55,824 bases of DNA from an uncultured Corynebacterium sp. (GCF_937999985.1 NZ_CALLDG010000201.1:1-55824); one strand, 5' to 3'; counted from the stretch's first letter, positions 33,568 to 42,204 are shown. Numbers and translations are program-made. The notes: generated by a model from the letters alone, not told the origin.

Positions 33568-35181
33568 TTACATGCGGAATACGCCGAAGCCGGTTTCCTC
33601 GCGCGGAGCCTGGGCGCAGATGTCGAGAGCCATGGCAAGGGTGCGGCGGGTGTCCGCGGGGTCGATCACCCCGTCGTCCCACAGGCGCGCGGTGGAGTAC
33701 CAGCAGGTGGATTTCTCGTCGAACATTTCGCGGATGGGAGCCTCGAAGGCCTCTTGGTCTTCGGCCGACCACTCCTCGCCCCGGCGCTCGATCTGCGCGC
33801 GGCGGACGGTGGAGAGCGTCATGGCCGCCTGGGGGCCGCCCATCACCGCGATGCGCGCGTTCGGCCACATCCACAGGAAGCGCGGCGAGTAGGCCCGCCC
33901 GCACATCGAGTAGTTGCCTGCGCCGAAGGCAGCGCCGGTCACGACGGTGAGCTTGGGTACCGATGCGGTGGCCACGGCGTTCACCATCTTCGCCCCGTGC
34001 TTCGCGATGCCGCCCTCTTCGTATTGACGCCCCACCATGAAGCCGGTGGTGTTCTGCAGGAAGATGATGGGGATGTTCCGCTGCTCGCAGAGCTCAATGA
34101 AGTGTGCGCCCTTCATGGCGGCTTCGGCGAAGATGATGCCATTGTTGGCGATCACTCCAACCTGGTGGCCTTCCAGCCGGGCGAACGTCGTGATGATGCT
34201 GTTGCCGTATTCGCTCTTGAACTCCGACAGGCTGCCCTCGTCACACAGGGTTTCGATAACCTCGTGCGCATCGTAGGGAATCTTCGGGTCGGTGGGCACG
34301 ATGTCGTAGAGGTCCTCCTGCGGGCGCGGAGCCGGTACGGGAGTGCTGCGCTTCCAGGGGGTCGGCTTGGATTCCGGCAGGGTCTCGACGATGTTGCGCA
34401 TGATCCGCAGCGCGTCCTCGTCGTCGGCTGCCAGGTGGTCAGTCACACCGGAGATGCGGGAGTGCATTGCGCCGCCGCCGAGCTCCTCGGGGGTAACGTC
34501 CTCACCGGTGGCGGCCTTCACCAGCGGCGGGCCGGCCAGGAAGATGGTGCCCTGGTTCTCCACGATGATGGTTTCATCGCTCATGGCGGGAACGTAGGCG
34601 CCACCGGCGGTGCAGGAGCCCATGACTGCGGACAGCTGCGGGATTCCCTTGGCCGACAGGTTGGCCTGGTTGAAGAAGATGCGGCCGAAGTGGTTACGGT
34701 CCGGGAACACGTCATCCTGCTGCAGCAGCATCGCGCCGCCAGAATCCACCAGGTAGATGCACGGCAGGTGATTCTGCTCGGCGATCTCCTGGGCACGGAG
34801 GTGCTTCTTCACGGTCATCGGGTAGTAGGTGCCGCCGGAAACGGTGGCGTCATTAGCGGCGATCAAGCACAGGCGACCACTCACGAGCCCGACTCCGGCG
34901 ACGATACCCGCCGCCGGCGCCTTGCCGTCGTACATGTCCTCTGCAGCCAGCGGCGCGATCTCCAGGAACGGGCTGCCGGGGTCCAACAGCAAGCGGATGC
35001 GGTCGCGCGGCAGCAGCTTGCCGCGGTCGGTGTGGCGCTTGCGGGCCTTCTCCCCTCCTCCGGCCTGAGCACGGGCGAGACGCTGGCGAAGCTCTTCGAC
35101 GAGCTCGCGGTGGCTCGGGATTTCTCGAGCGACACCACGGGGGTTAGCCGGATCTGTCGCTTGGGTGGTTGCAGTATCCAC
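33568..35181 (-). CDS. accD1: Acyl-CoA carboxylase beta subunit (carboxyltransferase), AccD1-like
   Basis: 537-aa carboxyltransferase with two crotonase-like halves. N-terminal half: KLLPRDRIRLLLDPGSPFLE, CIYLVDSGGAMLLQQDDVFP. C-terminal half: NTTGFMVGRQYEEGGIAKHG and TVVTGAAFGAGNYSMCGRAYSP. These match methylcrotonyl-CoA carboxylase beta (AccD1, Rv2502c type). First gene of the operon; GTG start at 35181 with AGGAG 9 nt upstream. The 201-bp gap to tetR contains likely operator sites. Confidence 0.93.
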   Translation of the reverse strand: MDTATTQATDPANPRGVAREIPSHRELVEELRQRLARAQAGGGEKARKRHTDRGKLLPRDRIRLLLDPGSPFLEIAPLAAEDMYDGKAPAAGIVAGVGLVSGRLCLIAANDATVSGGTYYPMTVKKHLRAQEIAEQNHLPCIYLVDSGGAMLLQQDDVFPDRNHFGRIFFNQANLSAKGIPQLSAVMGSCTAGGAYVPAMSDETIIVENQGTIFLAGPPLVKAATGEDVTPEELGGGAMHSRISGVTDHLAADDEDALRIMRNIVETLPESKPTPWKRSTPVPAPRPQEDLYDIVPTDPKIPYDAHEVIETLCDEGSLSEFKSEYGNSIITTFARLEGHQVGVIANNGIIFAEAAMKGAHFIELCEQRNIPIIFLQNTTGFMVGRQYEEGGIAKHGAKMVNAVATASVPKLTVVTGAAFGAGNYSMCGRAYSPRFLWMWPNARIAVMGGPQAAMTLSTVRRAQIERRGEEWSAEDQEAFEAPIREMFDEKSTCWYSTARLWDDGVIDPADTRRTLAMALDICAQAPREETGFGVFRM

Positions 35182-35382
35182 GTATGCAGCTCCTAGGAAG
35201 GTAACGGAAGATGACGGAAGGTGGCGAAATGCGAGCGCCGGAGAGCCGTCGAGCGCCTCACACTTCAGTTTCAGTTACAAGCGATTAACTAACTTGTTGC
35301 CGTCACCTTAAGTGACCTAGACCACTTTTGCTAGTGAATCTAAAAAGTTTCCCCTCTTTAACTACCCCCGAAAGCGGTACCC
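35182..35382. promoter_or_regulatory. Promoter and operator region of the catabolic operon
   Basis: 201 bp between tetR and accD1, no gene. It contains GTCAC-n5-GTGAC (35302-35316), AAGTG-n8-CACTT (35311-35328) and ACAAG-n11-CTTGT around 35278-35298. These dyads are suitable TetR-type operator candidates. AAGCG...CTAAC (35279-35293) resembles the dyad in front of tetR, but with a different spacer. Confidence 0.45.
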
Positions 35383-35997
35383 CTACGCCAGCCCCACTGC
35401 CGCGCGCGCTGCAGCCACTGTCTGTCGCCGCACTAGCGCGGTAGATGCCCAACCGCGCGTCAACTCAGAGGAGTTAATCATCCCCATCACCAGCTGTGCA
35501 GTGATGCGCCCCGCCTCTCCCCTGTAGCGCGCGTCCATCTCCCCCAGCGCCTCCGCAAACATCTTCAGATAGCTTCCCTGCGCGGAACGCACACGGCCAC
35601 GACCTTCCTCCCCCATACGGAAAAGTTCGCGGTTATGCAGGCGAATTAGCTCTGGCTGGGACAGCGCGAAGTCCACCTGAAAGTCAATCAACACCGCCAG
35701 GCGCTCGCGCGGATCCACCAGGCCGTCGACGATTTTGCACGCCTCGGATAACAGGTGCTCCGAAATGCCCGTCATCAGCTCCGTCAGGATTTCTTCTTTG
35801 CCGGAAAAGTGCCGGTACACCGCCGGCCCGGAGACCCCCACTGCGTGCCCGACCTCTTCCAGGCGGGTTCCGTGGAACCCCTTGTCAGACATGATCTCAG
35901 CAGCTGCGCGAAGCAGCTCCACCCGTCGCTGTTCCTTTGCCGCGGCACGTGCAGACAGGCCTTCTGTGGCAGGCTCGGCCAGATAATGAGAACGCAT
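35383..35997 (-). CDS. TetR family transcriptional regulator
   Basis: 204-aa regulator. HTH domain: RRVELLRAAAEIMSDKGFHG, then LEEVGHAVGVSGPAVYRHFSGKEE (about 45-69). The ligand domain has no further identity. As the gene immediately upstream of the accD1 operon it probably controls that operon, as Rv2506 is placed beside fadD35 in M. tuberculosis; the inducer may be an acyl-CoA intermediate. ATG at 35997 is chosen, with AGGG 8 nt upstream, over a GTG three codons earlier. Confidence 0.87.
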   Translation of the reverse strand: MRSHYLAEPATEGLSARAAAKEQRRVELLRAAAEIMSDKGFHGTRLEEVGHAVGVSGPAVYRHFSGKEEILTELMTGISEHLLSEACKIVDGLVDPRERLAVLIDFQVDFALSQPELIRLHNRELFRMGEEGRGRVRSAQGSYLKMFAEALGEMDARYRGEAGRITAQLVMGMINSSELTRGWASTALVRRQTVAAARAAVGLA

Positions 35998-36013
35998 AAC
36001 CAACACCCTACTG

Positions 36014-36029
36014 GTTAAGCGTCGCTAAC
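36014..36029. promoter_or_regulatory. Candidate autoregulatory dyad upstream of tetR
   Basis: GTTAAGCGTCGCTAAC is an imperfect 16-bp palindrome 17 bp upstream of the tetR start. AACCA-n9-TGGTT (35998-36016), overlapping the ribosome site, is a second dyad. Confidence 0.35.
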
Positions 36030-36047
36030 TGAATACCTTCCCCGCGA

Positions 36048-36959
36048 TTAGCAGGCCGCCTCCGGCAGGCTGTCCACCTTCGACCGCAGGAACTCCGCCG
36101 CCGCCGTCAGCTCCGCCTGCCCTGCCTCGTAACTGCCATCCGGGCTTTCCACGGCGATGGCAACGGCCACATAGCCCGAACCCGCGCCATCGGACTTCGG
36201 GATCAGCCCGAACTGCCGCAGCCCATACGCGCCCGCGGCGTTCGGCCCCCAGCCACCCTTGAAGACCGCTCCTGGGATCGTCCCCAGCCCATAGCCACCG
36301 CCGTTGCCGATGTTGCCCATGGCGGAAACTACTGGCTCCGCTCCCTGAATGCATCGCAGGTGGGAGGCGAAATCGGCCTGCGCGCTCAGCGACCAGTCGC
36401 TCTGCCCAAAGGAGCTAAACCCCGGGCGCACCACCTGGGACTCCACCCGTGCGCTACTGCCGCCCTCGCGGATCACCGCTCCGGTCGCCTCCGCTGCCTG
36501 CTCCGGGGACCCCAGCGAGCCCCACAGCGTTTCCGCGGCCGCATTGTCGGAGTTCTGGATCGCCTGCGTCATCGCCCCCTGCAGGCTCGGATCCTTCCGC
36601 AGCGCGGCAATTGCAATCGGCACCTTCGCGGTCGACCACGGAGCCACGGTCGTATCCCCCGCGCCACCCAGCCCGGCTACCGCGATGGCCGCTGCACCGT
36701 CGTAGCCAAGCTCCCCGCGCGGTTCTTCCTGCGGTTTTTCTGGTGTGGACGCCCCAGTAGTCGGCTGCGGACCACGTGACTTCGCCTTCCCGTCCTGTTT
36801 AGCTGGGCGGGACTGGTTTGACTGGCCGGAGACGGTGGCGTCATCCCTTTCCACATCCCCAATCGTGCAACCCGCAACGGTAACGCTCGCAGCGCAGAGC
36901 ACGGCGGCGACCAGACCGCGGCGAAGCGAGCTGGGGCTAGGAAATGTAAACGATGGCAT
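36048..36959 (-). CDS. Lipoprotein with class A beta-lactamase/DD-peptidase-like domain
   Basis: 303-aa exported lipoprotein: basic N-terminus, hydrophobic helix (about 14-29) and lipobox VAGC with C31 as the lipidated cysteine. A polar linker (32-82) is followed by a serine-hydrolase fold: S109-T-A-K112 (SxxK), S137-D-N139 (SDN), and K234-G-G236 in place of KTG. The motif order and spacing are those of class A beta-lactamases. No clear E166-type residue was identified, so it may be a penicillin-binding or inactive relative rather than an effective beta-lactamase. The 5' end overlaps the upstream gene by 23 nt. Confidence 0.75.
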   Translation of the reverse strand: MPSFTFPSPSSLRRGLVAAVLCAASVTVAGCTIGDVERDDATVSGQSNQSRPAKQDGKAKSRGPQPTTGASTPEKPQEEPRGELGYDGAAAIAVAGLGGAGDTTVAPWSTAKVPIAIAALRKDPSLQGAMTQAIQNSDNAAAETLWGSLGSPEQAAEATGAVIREGGSSARVESQVVRPGFSSFGQSDWSLSAQADFASHLRCIQGAEPVVSAMGNIGNGGGYGLGTIPGAVFKGGWGPNAAGAYGLRQFGLIPKSDGAGSGYVAVAIAVESPDGSYEAGQAELTAAAEFLRSKVDSLPEAAC

Positions 36960-37833
36960 TGTTGCCTCCGGTGCAGGTCACGTACTCACCGTTATCCCTG
37001 CACTTCATGGAGTAGGTCTGCCCTGTGACGGACGAATACGCGGAAACGGTGCCGTTTGTCCTGTCGGTGTCCAGGTAGCGGGTCACAAAAGCATCGCGTA
37101 CGGCTACTGCGAAAGGCTTCGAAGTAAGGTCGCTGCCGGTGTAGACGTTGTTGAAGTCACCCGCAGGCTTACCTTCCTCAGCTGCGCTGTTGGCCGGAAC
37201 TGCGCCAGAGGGCAGTTTCGGATGAGCCGGGCGGGACTCTTCCTCGTCCTCGCTAGCCTCGTCGTCAGTGCCCTCTTCGTCGTCCGTGGCTTCTTCCTCA
37301 TCGTCGGTTGCGGCGTCTTCGCCTTCCGCGGCCGCATCCTCGTCGTCAGTGCCTTCACCTTCTTCGCCCTGCGTCTGGGAGGAACTGCTCGCAGCCTTGC
37401 CGTCGTTGCCTTCCGTGCCGTCCTTGTCGCCAATCCAGCCCATGTAATATGCGGCACCCGCGACCAGGGCAAGGGCAAGGAGCACAGCCAGCACGACACC
37501 TAAGATCGGCAGGAACTTGCTTTCCTTCTCCGACTCCTGCGCGTAGGCATACTGCTGGGGTTGCTGGTCGGGCTGGTACTGGGGTTGCTGGGGCTGCTGG
37601 TACTGCCGGTACTGCTGCTGATTCTGGGGCGGCTGCGAAGCCTCCCACTGCTGCCAGCGCTGCTGGCTCTGATCCCCCTGCGTCCCCTGCGCACCCGGGC
37701 TACCGCTCTGTTGCGACGGTACCTGCCACTGATTCTTCCCCGCACCCTGCTCGTTGTGGCGGTACTGCGGCGGTTCCGGCTGATCTGGGTTGTTTTTCCC
37801 GACGCCGGGATCAGTGGGGTGCTCGTTAGACAT
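36937..37833 (-). CDS. Single-pass membrane protein with acidic linker and small extracellular domain
   Basis: 298-aa protein of unknown function. A Gln/Pro-rich cytoplasmic segment (1-100) is followed by one membrane helix (107-131), a Glu/Asp-rich linker (about 156-200) and a C-terminal globular domain of about 75 residues (226-298) containing C278 and C287, which could form a disulfide outside. AGGAG lies before the ATG. The stop overlaps the lipoprotein gene by 23 nt, so the two may act together at the envelope. Confidence 0.7.
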   Translation of the reverse strand: MSNEHPTDPGVGKNNPDQPEPPQYRHNEQGAGKNQWQVPSQQSGSPGAQGTQGDQSQQRWQQWEASQPPQNQQQYRQYQQPQQPQYQPDQQPQQYAYAQESEKESKFLPILGVVLAVLLALALVAGAAYYMGWIGDKDGTEGNDGKAASSSSQTQGEEGEGTDDEDAAAEGEDAATDDEEEATDDEEGTDDEASEDEEESRPAHPKLPSGAVPANSAAEEGKPAGDFNNVYTGSDLTSKPFAVAVRDAFVTRYLDTDRTNGTVSAYSSVTGQTYSMKCRDNGEYVTCTGGNNAIVYIS

Positions 37834-37950
37834 AACCGGGGAACTCCTGCGTTGAAACGTCTTGTCAGTATTTAAACTAATCCAACTTTAGGCGCTCTCC
37901 CGGCCTCGCGGGTAGCGAACCGTTAAGCCCACTCACCGCGAGTGCGCACT

Positions 37951-39573
37951 CTAGTGCGCGAAGTGGCGCTCACCGGTGAGGTACATGGTGACGCCCGCCT
38001 TCTCCGCCGCCTCGATGACCTCCGCGTCGCGGACCGAGCCGCCCGGCTGCACAACTGCACGGACGCCAGCATTAGCCAGCACCTCAAAGCCGTCGGCGAA
38101 GGGGAAGAAAGCATCCGATGCCGCAACCGCACCCTCGGCGCGCTTCTCGTCACCGGCCAGGGAGTTTGCACGCTCCACGGCCAGCTTGGCAGCGTCCACG
38201 CGGTTTACCTGTCCCATGCCCACGCCCACGGTGGCGTCATCCTTGGCCAGCAAGATGGCGTTCGACTTCACCGCGCGCACGGTGCGCCACGCGAACTCCA
38301 GCTCGCGCAGGGTGACCTCGTCGGCAGCTTCGCCAGCGGCCAGGGTCCAGTTGCTCGGGTCGTCGCCCTTCGCGTCAATGGCGTCCACCTGCTGTACCAG
38401 CAGGCCGCCGGAGATCTCGCGCCCCTGCAGCTCCGGCTCTTCGCTCGGGGCATCTGCCTGCAGGATGCGAATGTTCTTCTTCTGGGACAGGACCTCGACA
38501 GCACCTTCCTCGTAGCCCGGCGCGATAATGACCTCGGTGAACACCTCGGCTACCTGGTTGGCCATCTCAACGCTGACCTCACGGTTCACTGCGATCACGC
38601 CGCCGAATGCGGACATCGGGTCGCAGGCGTGTGCCTTCTTGTGGGCATCGGCAATGGACTCGTCAGAGACCGCGATGCCGCACGGGTTGGCGTGCTTGAT
38701 GATGGCCACGGTCGGGCGCTTGTGATCCCACGCAGCGCGCCAGGCGGCATCCGCGTCGGTGTAGTTGTTGTAGCTCATCTCCTTGCCGTGGAACTGCTTG
38801 GCGCCGGCCAGGCCGGTGCCGTCGGAGTACAGCGCCGCAGCCTGGTGCGGGTTCTCGCCGTAGCGCAGCACGCTGGCGCGCTCATAGGAGGCGCCGATCC
38901 ACTCGGGGAACTGTACGCCGGCATCAGACTCTGCGTCTGCCCCGGCTTGTGCAGCGGTCTGCTCACCCATCCAGGTTGCGACGGCCACGTCATAAGCAGC
39001 GGTGTGGCGGAACGCATCGACGGCCAGGTCGGTGCGCTCGGCGCGGGTGAAGCCCCCGGCATTGGCGGCAGCCACGACGTCCTCGTAACGGTTGGGGTCC
39101 ACCACAACGGCCACGGACGGGTGGTTCTTCGCTGCGGCGCGGACCATGGACGGGCCACCGATGTCGATCTGCTCCACGCAGGCGTCGAAGTCAGCGCCGG
39201 AGGCCACGGTCTCGGTGAACGGGTACAGGTTCACAACGACCAGCTGGAAGGCCTCAATGTCCAGGTCCTCCAGCTGCTTCAGGTGGTCTTCCTTGCGGGT
39301 ATCGGCCAGGATGCCCGCGTGCACGCGCGGGTGCAGCGTCTTCACGCGGCCTTCCAGCACCTCCGGGAATCCGGTCAGCGCTTCCACCTCGGTCACGGGC
39401 ACTCCGGCCTCCGCGATCTTCTTGGCGGTGGAGCCGGTGGAGACGATGTCCACGCCCGCGGAGTGCAGCCCCTTGGCCAGCTCCTCCAGGCCGGTCTTGT
39501 CGTACACGCTGATCAGCGCGCGACGGATTTCCTTCTTGTCTGCGCCATTGGTTGCTGTAGTGCCATCACTCAT
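37951..39573 (-). CDS. purH: Bifunctional AICAR formyltransferase/IMP cyclohydrolase
   Basis: 540-aa enzyme for the last two steps of IMP synthesis. N-terminal MGS-like cyclohydrolase domain: RALISVYDKTGLEELAKGLH, STGSTAKKIAEAGVPVTEVE, TLHPRVHAGILAD. C-terminal formyltransferase: KHANPCGIAVSD and SDAFFPFADGFEVLANAGV near the end. Standard length. It lies 25 bp downstream of purN on the same strand. The 117 bp after its stop and before the 298-aa gene show no feature. Confidence 0.97.
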   Translation of the reverse strand: MSDGTTATNGADKKEIRRALISVYDKTGLEELAKGLHSAGVDIVSTGSTAKKIAEAGVPVTEVEALTGFPEVLEGRVKTLHPRVHAGILADTRKEDHLKQLEDLDIEAFQLVVVNLYPFTETVASGADFDACVEQIDIGGPSMVRAAAKNHPSVAVVVDPNRYEDVVAAANAGGFTRAERTDLAVDAFRHTAAYDVAVATWMGEQTAAQAGADAESDAGVQFPEWIGASYERASVLRYGENPHQAAALYSDGTGLAGAKQFHGKEMSYNNYTDADAAWRAAWDHKRPTVAIIKHANPCGIAVSDESIADAHKKAHACDPMSAFGGVIAVNREVSVEMANQVAEVFTEVIIAPGYEEGAVEVLSQKKNIRILQADAPSEEPELQGREISGGLLVQQVDAIDAKGDDPSNWTLAAGEAADEVTLRELEFAWRTVRAVKSNAILLAKDDATVGVGMGQVNRVDAAKLAVERANSLAGDEKRAEGAVAASDAFFPFADGFEVLANAGVRAVVQPGGSVRDAEVIEAAEKAGVTMYLTGERHFAH

Positions 39574-39598
39574 GGTTTTGGATCCTGGCCTTTCGTTC

Positions 39599-40165
39599 TT
39601 AGAAGGTTCCCTGTTCTTGAAAATCGTGCAGCACCTCTACCAAGAGTGCGCGCTCCACCTTCTTGATTCTCTCATGCAAGCTGTCGACCGTGTCGTCCCG
39701 CGCGACCTCCACCGCCTTCTGGGCGATGATCGGTCCCGTGTCCACGCCACTATCTACAACATGAACTGTAGACCCGGTTACGCGAACACCGTAATTTAGT
39801 GCGTCTTCAACAGCGTGCGCCCCGGGGAATGCGGGCAGCAGCGCCGGGTGGGTGTTGATGATCTTCCCCTCGAAACGCTCAACCACCTTCGGGCCGATGA
39901 TGCGCATGAAGCCGGCGCTCACCACCAGATCAGGATCGTAGCTGGCGAGCTTGTCCGCCAGCTCTTCGTTCCACTTCTCCCGGTCGGTCTGCTTCGGCAC
40001 GTATTCGACCAGGAAGTTTTCGATGCCCGCGCGCTCGGCGCGCTCCAGCGCCTCGCACTGTCGGTCGCTACCCACGGCGAGGATCTCCACCCGCGAGCGG
40101 TCGACGTTATCAATCACGCTCTGGAGCAGAGTCCCCGTCCCGCTCGCCAGAATCACTATCCTCAT
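39599..40165 (-). CDS. purN: Phosphoribosylglycinamide formyltransferase
   Basis: 188-aa GAR transformylase using 10-formyl-THF. It starts MRIVILASGTGTLLQSVIDN; the catalytic triad is N104, H106 (INTHPALLP) and D142 (DSGVDTGPI), spaced as N106/H108/D144 in E. coli. An in-frame extension to 40357 would consist of the overlapping gene's Lys/Thr/Gln repeat and is rejected. Its first 56 nt overlap the 3' end of the perM homologue. Confidence 0.95.
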   Translation of the reverse strand: MRIVILASGTGTLLQSVIDNVDRSRVEILAVGSDRQCEALERAERAGIENFLVEYVPKQTDREKWNEELADKLASYDPDLVVSAGFMRIIGPKVVERFEGKIINTHPALLPAFPGAHAVEDALNYGVRVTGSTVHVVDSGVDTGPIIAQKAVEVARDDTVDSLHERIKKVERALLVEVLHDFQEQGTF

Positions 40166-41753
40166 CGTCTGCTTCTTCCTCTGTTTCTGTGTCTTCTGTG
40201 TCTTCTGTGTCTTCTGTGTTTCTTGTGTCTTCTTGTTCTTTCTTAGTGACGCCCCCATCTTCCCCGTCCTCCGGTTCCTCCGTAGGGGCGTCATCTTCAG
40301 ACTGAGCCTGCTGGGATGCACCCGGCTCCACAACCTCGGCCTCCGGGATGTCTTCAACCACGGACTCGCCGCGACGGGCGGTGAAGAACATCACGGTGGC
40401 GGGCACCAGCAGCCAGGAGGCGAGCTCCACGGCAAAGAGCCACTCGACCGCACCCGCGCGCCCGTACACGCCCAGCTCACCGCCGGCCAGCCAGGAGGCG
40501 CAGAAGCCGATCAGCCCGGCGCAGGCACTAGCCCCCACCCCCTGCAACAGCGGCGCCTCCACATAGGTGCGGCCGCGCAGGAACGTGTAAACGCACGCTA
40601 CCGCCACACAAGCGGGGACAGCCAGCAACACAGCGCCGAAAGGAATCTGATCGTTGGGGATCGCTGCCAAGACCGGCAACGGCGGCAGGTTCACATTGTT
40701 GGCGGTAAAGAGGCTGACCGCGCCGTTACCGACGTGGAACTCGCCGCCCAGCAGCACCGCCATCGCCGCGACCACCACATTGGGCACATAAAGCAACGCG
40801 ACGAAGGTCAGACCCAGCACGCCCATGGTGGAGGAAGTGATTTCGTAGGCCTTGCCGACTGCTTCCATGTTCGTCAATAGATATACGGCAGCAGCGAGAG
40901 CACCGGCTGCGGCCATCCACTTGAGGAAGCGCCCGGCCAGCAGCATCGACTCCACCGGCCACGTGGACCAACCACGGCGCAGCAACAGTGCTCGCCACAC
41001 GCGGGCCCGCATGCCGATGACGATCGCAGCACCGTTCACCAGCACCGTGGAGATCAGCGCCACCAGCAGGTTCGGCGGGGTGATGTCGTAGACCCTGGAG
41101 GCATCCCACAGCATCACCCACGCGATGCACGTCAGCAGCATGGGAATCAGCAGACTTAATGTGGTGAATACCCGCAGGCCACGCACGCTTATCGAATTGC
41201 CCAGCACCGTGGTTGCACGCTTCGCATGCCCCCACACCAACGCCAGCGCGGGCAGCAGCGGCACAAAGCCCAGCTTCGCCCCCGCCATCTCAATGGGGGC
41301 CAGATTAAACACCATCCACATCGAGGCGATGCTGGCGGGCACCTTATTAAAACCTGCGCCGATGCCGATAAGTACGGCGATGATGACGATGACGCCCAGA
41401 GTTACAGCGTGATTAATCATCAGCTGGGGACCGAAGCGCTTAACGTGGGGCTTCCACTTCGACCACCAGTTCACAACCGCAGCCTTCGCACCGCCAACCG
41501 ACGCATCAGCGGCGGCCTTGGTCTTGGCCTTTGGGGTGGCTTTAGCGCTCGTGGCGCCGGTGGGCTTCGCCGCCACAAAGCGTTCGTGCCCCGTACCTTC
41601 GGAGATGTGGGCGCCAGTGCCTTTATTGCCAGTGCCTTTAACTCTGTCTGCACTGCTGGCAGCCGACGTCCGCCTGGTGCGGCTGGAGCCGGGGCGTCGG
41701 GAAGACGCAGATCGTCGGGATCCGGGTCGTTGGGCAGCAGAATCTTTACTCAC
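40110..41753 (-). CDS. perM: PerM-like multi-pass membrane protein (DUF6350)
   Basis: 547-aa protein: a basic, Ser/Ala/Thr-rich cytoplasmic N-terminus (1-110), about nine to ten membrane helices (about 115-455), and an acidic C-terminal tail with EDT repeats. The gene order with purN and purH matches Rv0955-Rv0956-Rv0957; Rv0955 is PerM, reported as needed for mycobacterial cell division and persistence. Family assignment is by context and topology. GTG start. The tail is encoded by a 9-bp tandem repeat that lies just upstream of the purN start. Confidence 0.78.
   Translation of the reverse strand: MSKDSAAQRPGSRRSASSRRPGSSRTRRTSAASSADRVKGTGNKGTGAHISEGTGHERFVAAKPTGATSAKATPKAKTKAAADASVGGAKAAVVNWWSKWKPHVKRFGPQLMINHAVTLGVIVIIAVLIGIGAGFNKVPASIASMWMVFNLAPIEMAGAKLGFVPLLPALALVWGHAKRATTVLGNSISVRGLRVFTTLSLLIPMLLTCIAWVMLWDASRVYDITPPNLLVALISTVLVNGAAIVIGMRARVWRALLLRRGWSTWPVESMLLAGRFLKWMAAAGALAAAVYLLTNMEAVGKAYEITSSTMGVLGLTFVALLYVPNVVVAAMAVLLGGEFHVGNGAVSLFTANNVNLPPLPVLAAIPNDQIPFGAVLLAVPACVAVACVYTFLRGRTYVEAPLLQGVGASACAGLIGFCASWLAGGELGVYGRAGAVEWLFAVELASWLLVPATVMFFTARRGESVVEDIPEAEVVEPGASQQAQSEDDAPTEEPEDGEDGGVTKKEQEDTRNTEDTEDTEDTETEEEADDEDSDSGERDGDSAPERD
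40189..40233. repeat. 9-bp tandem repeat in the 3' end of the perM homologue
   Basis: Five units of GTGTCTTCT (the fourth degenerate), encoding EDT/NTE repeats in the PerM tail on the minus strand. The unit is a multiple of three, so copy-number change would keep the frame. It is 24 bp upstream of the purN start codon. Confidence 0.95.
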
Positions 41754-41867
41754 CCGTCCTATTGTGCCTAACAGTGGCAGCTACCTGGCGGACTGACCCA
41801 CCTTCTAGGTCCCCTTCCACGCCCGTTCTGCATTCACTGTGTGTCCGGACTGCACCCCGTTACACCC

Positions 41868-41911
41868 ACGCTGCGCCCACGCTGCGCCCACGCTGCGCCC
41901 ATGCAGCACCC
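41868..41911. repeat. 11-bp direct repeat
   Basis: ACGCTGCGCCC three times head to tail (41868, 41879, 41890), then a degenerate fourth copy ATGCAGCACCC. No coding role seen. Confidence 0.9.
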
Positions 41912-42124
41912 ACAATGTGCCCTCTCCACCCCCCTTTAGCGCAGACACACTTAAGGTAATACTTGAGGGTTTGAGGGTAACGTAACCAAGATCACTAGCG
42001 GGGTTTGACCGCCATAAAACCAGTAAAAATCGCCCAGAACAGGGAGAATGAATTCTTATAGCCAGATAAGACTAACTCCACCACCCCCGCAATGTAACCA
42101 AAGCGTTATTTTTGACCGATTTAG

Positions 42125-42153
42125 TTGCCGCAATGTTGCCAAACCGATAGTGT
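42125..42153 (+). promoter_or_regulatory. Candidate promoter of the M23 peptidase gene
   Basis: TTGCCG (42125-42130), 17-bp spacer, TAGTGT (42148-42153). It predicts a leader of about 100 nt. GTTAC at 42152-42156 and 42177-42181 and ATAAC at 42166-42170 flank the start and resemble MtrA-type half-sites. Confidence 0.5.
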
Positions 42154-42204
42154 TACGTTTCGTTGATAACAAAGTGGTTACAAATTGCTTTCGCAACAGA
42201 CTCA

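Noticed and set aside
37942..39666. Plus-strand open frame opposite purH
   Set aside because: Shadow of purH; low-complexity His/Gly/Leu sequence, no start signal.
40166..40357. N-terminal extension of purN
   Set aside because: Made of the perM tail repeat in another frame; purN similarity begins exactly at 40165.
41868..41911. CRISPR-like repeat
   Set aside because: Eleven-bp units abut with no spacers; a simple tandem repeat.
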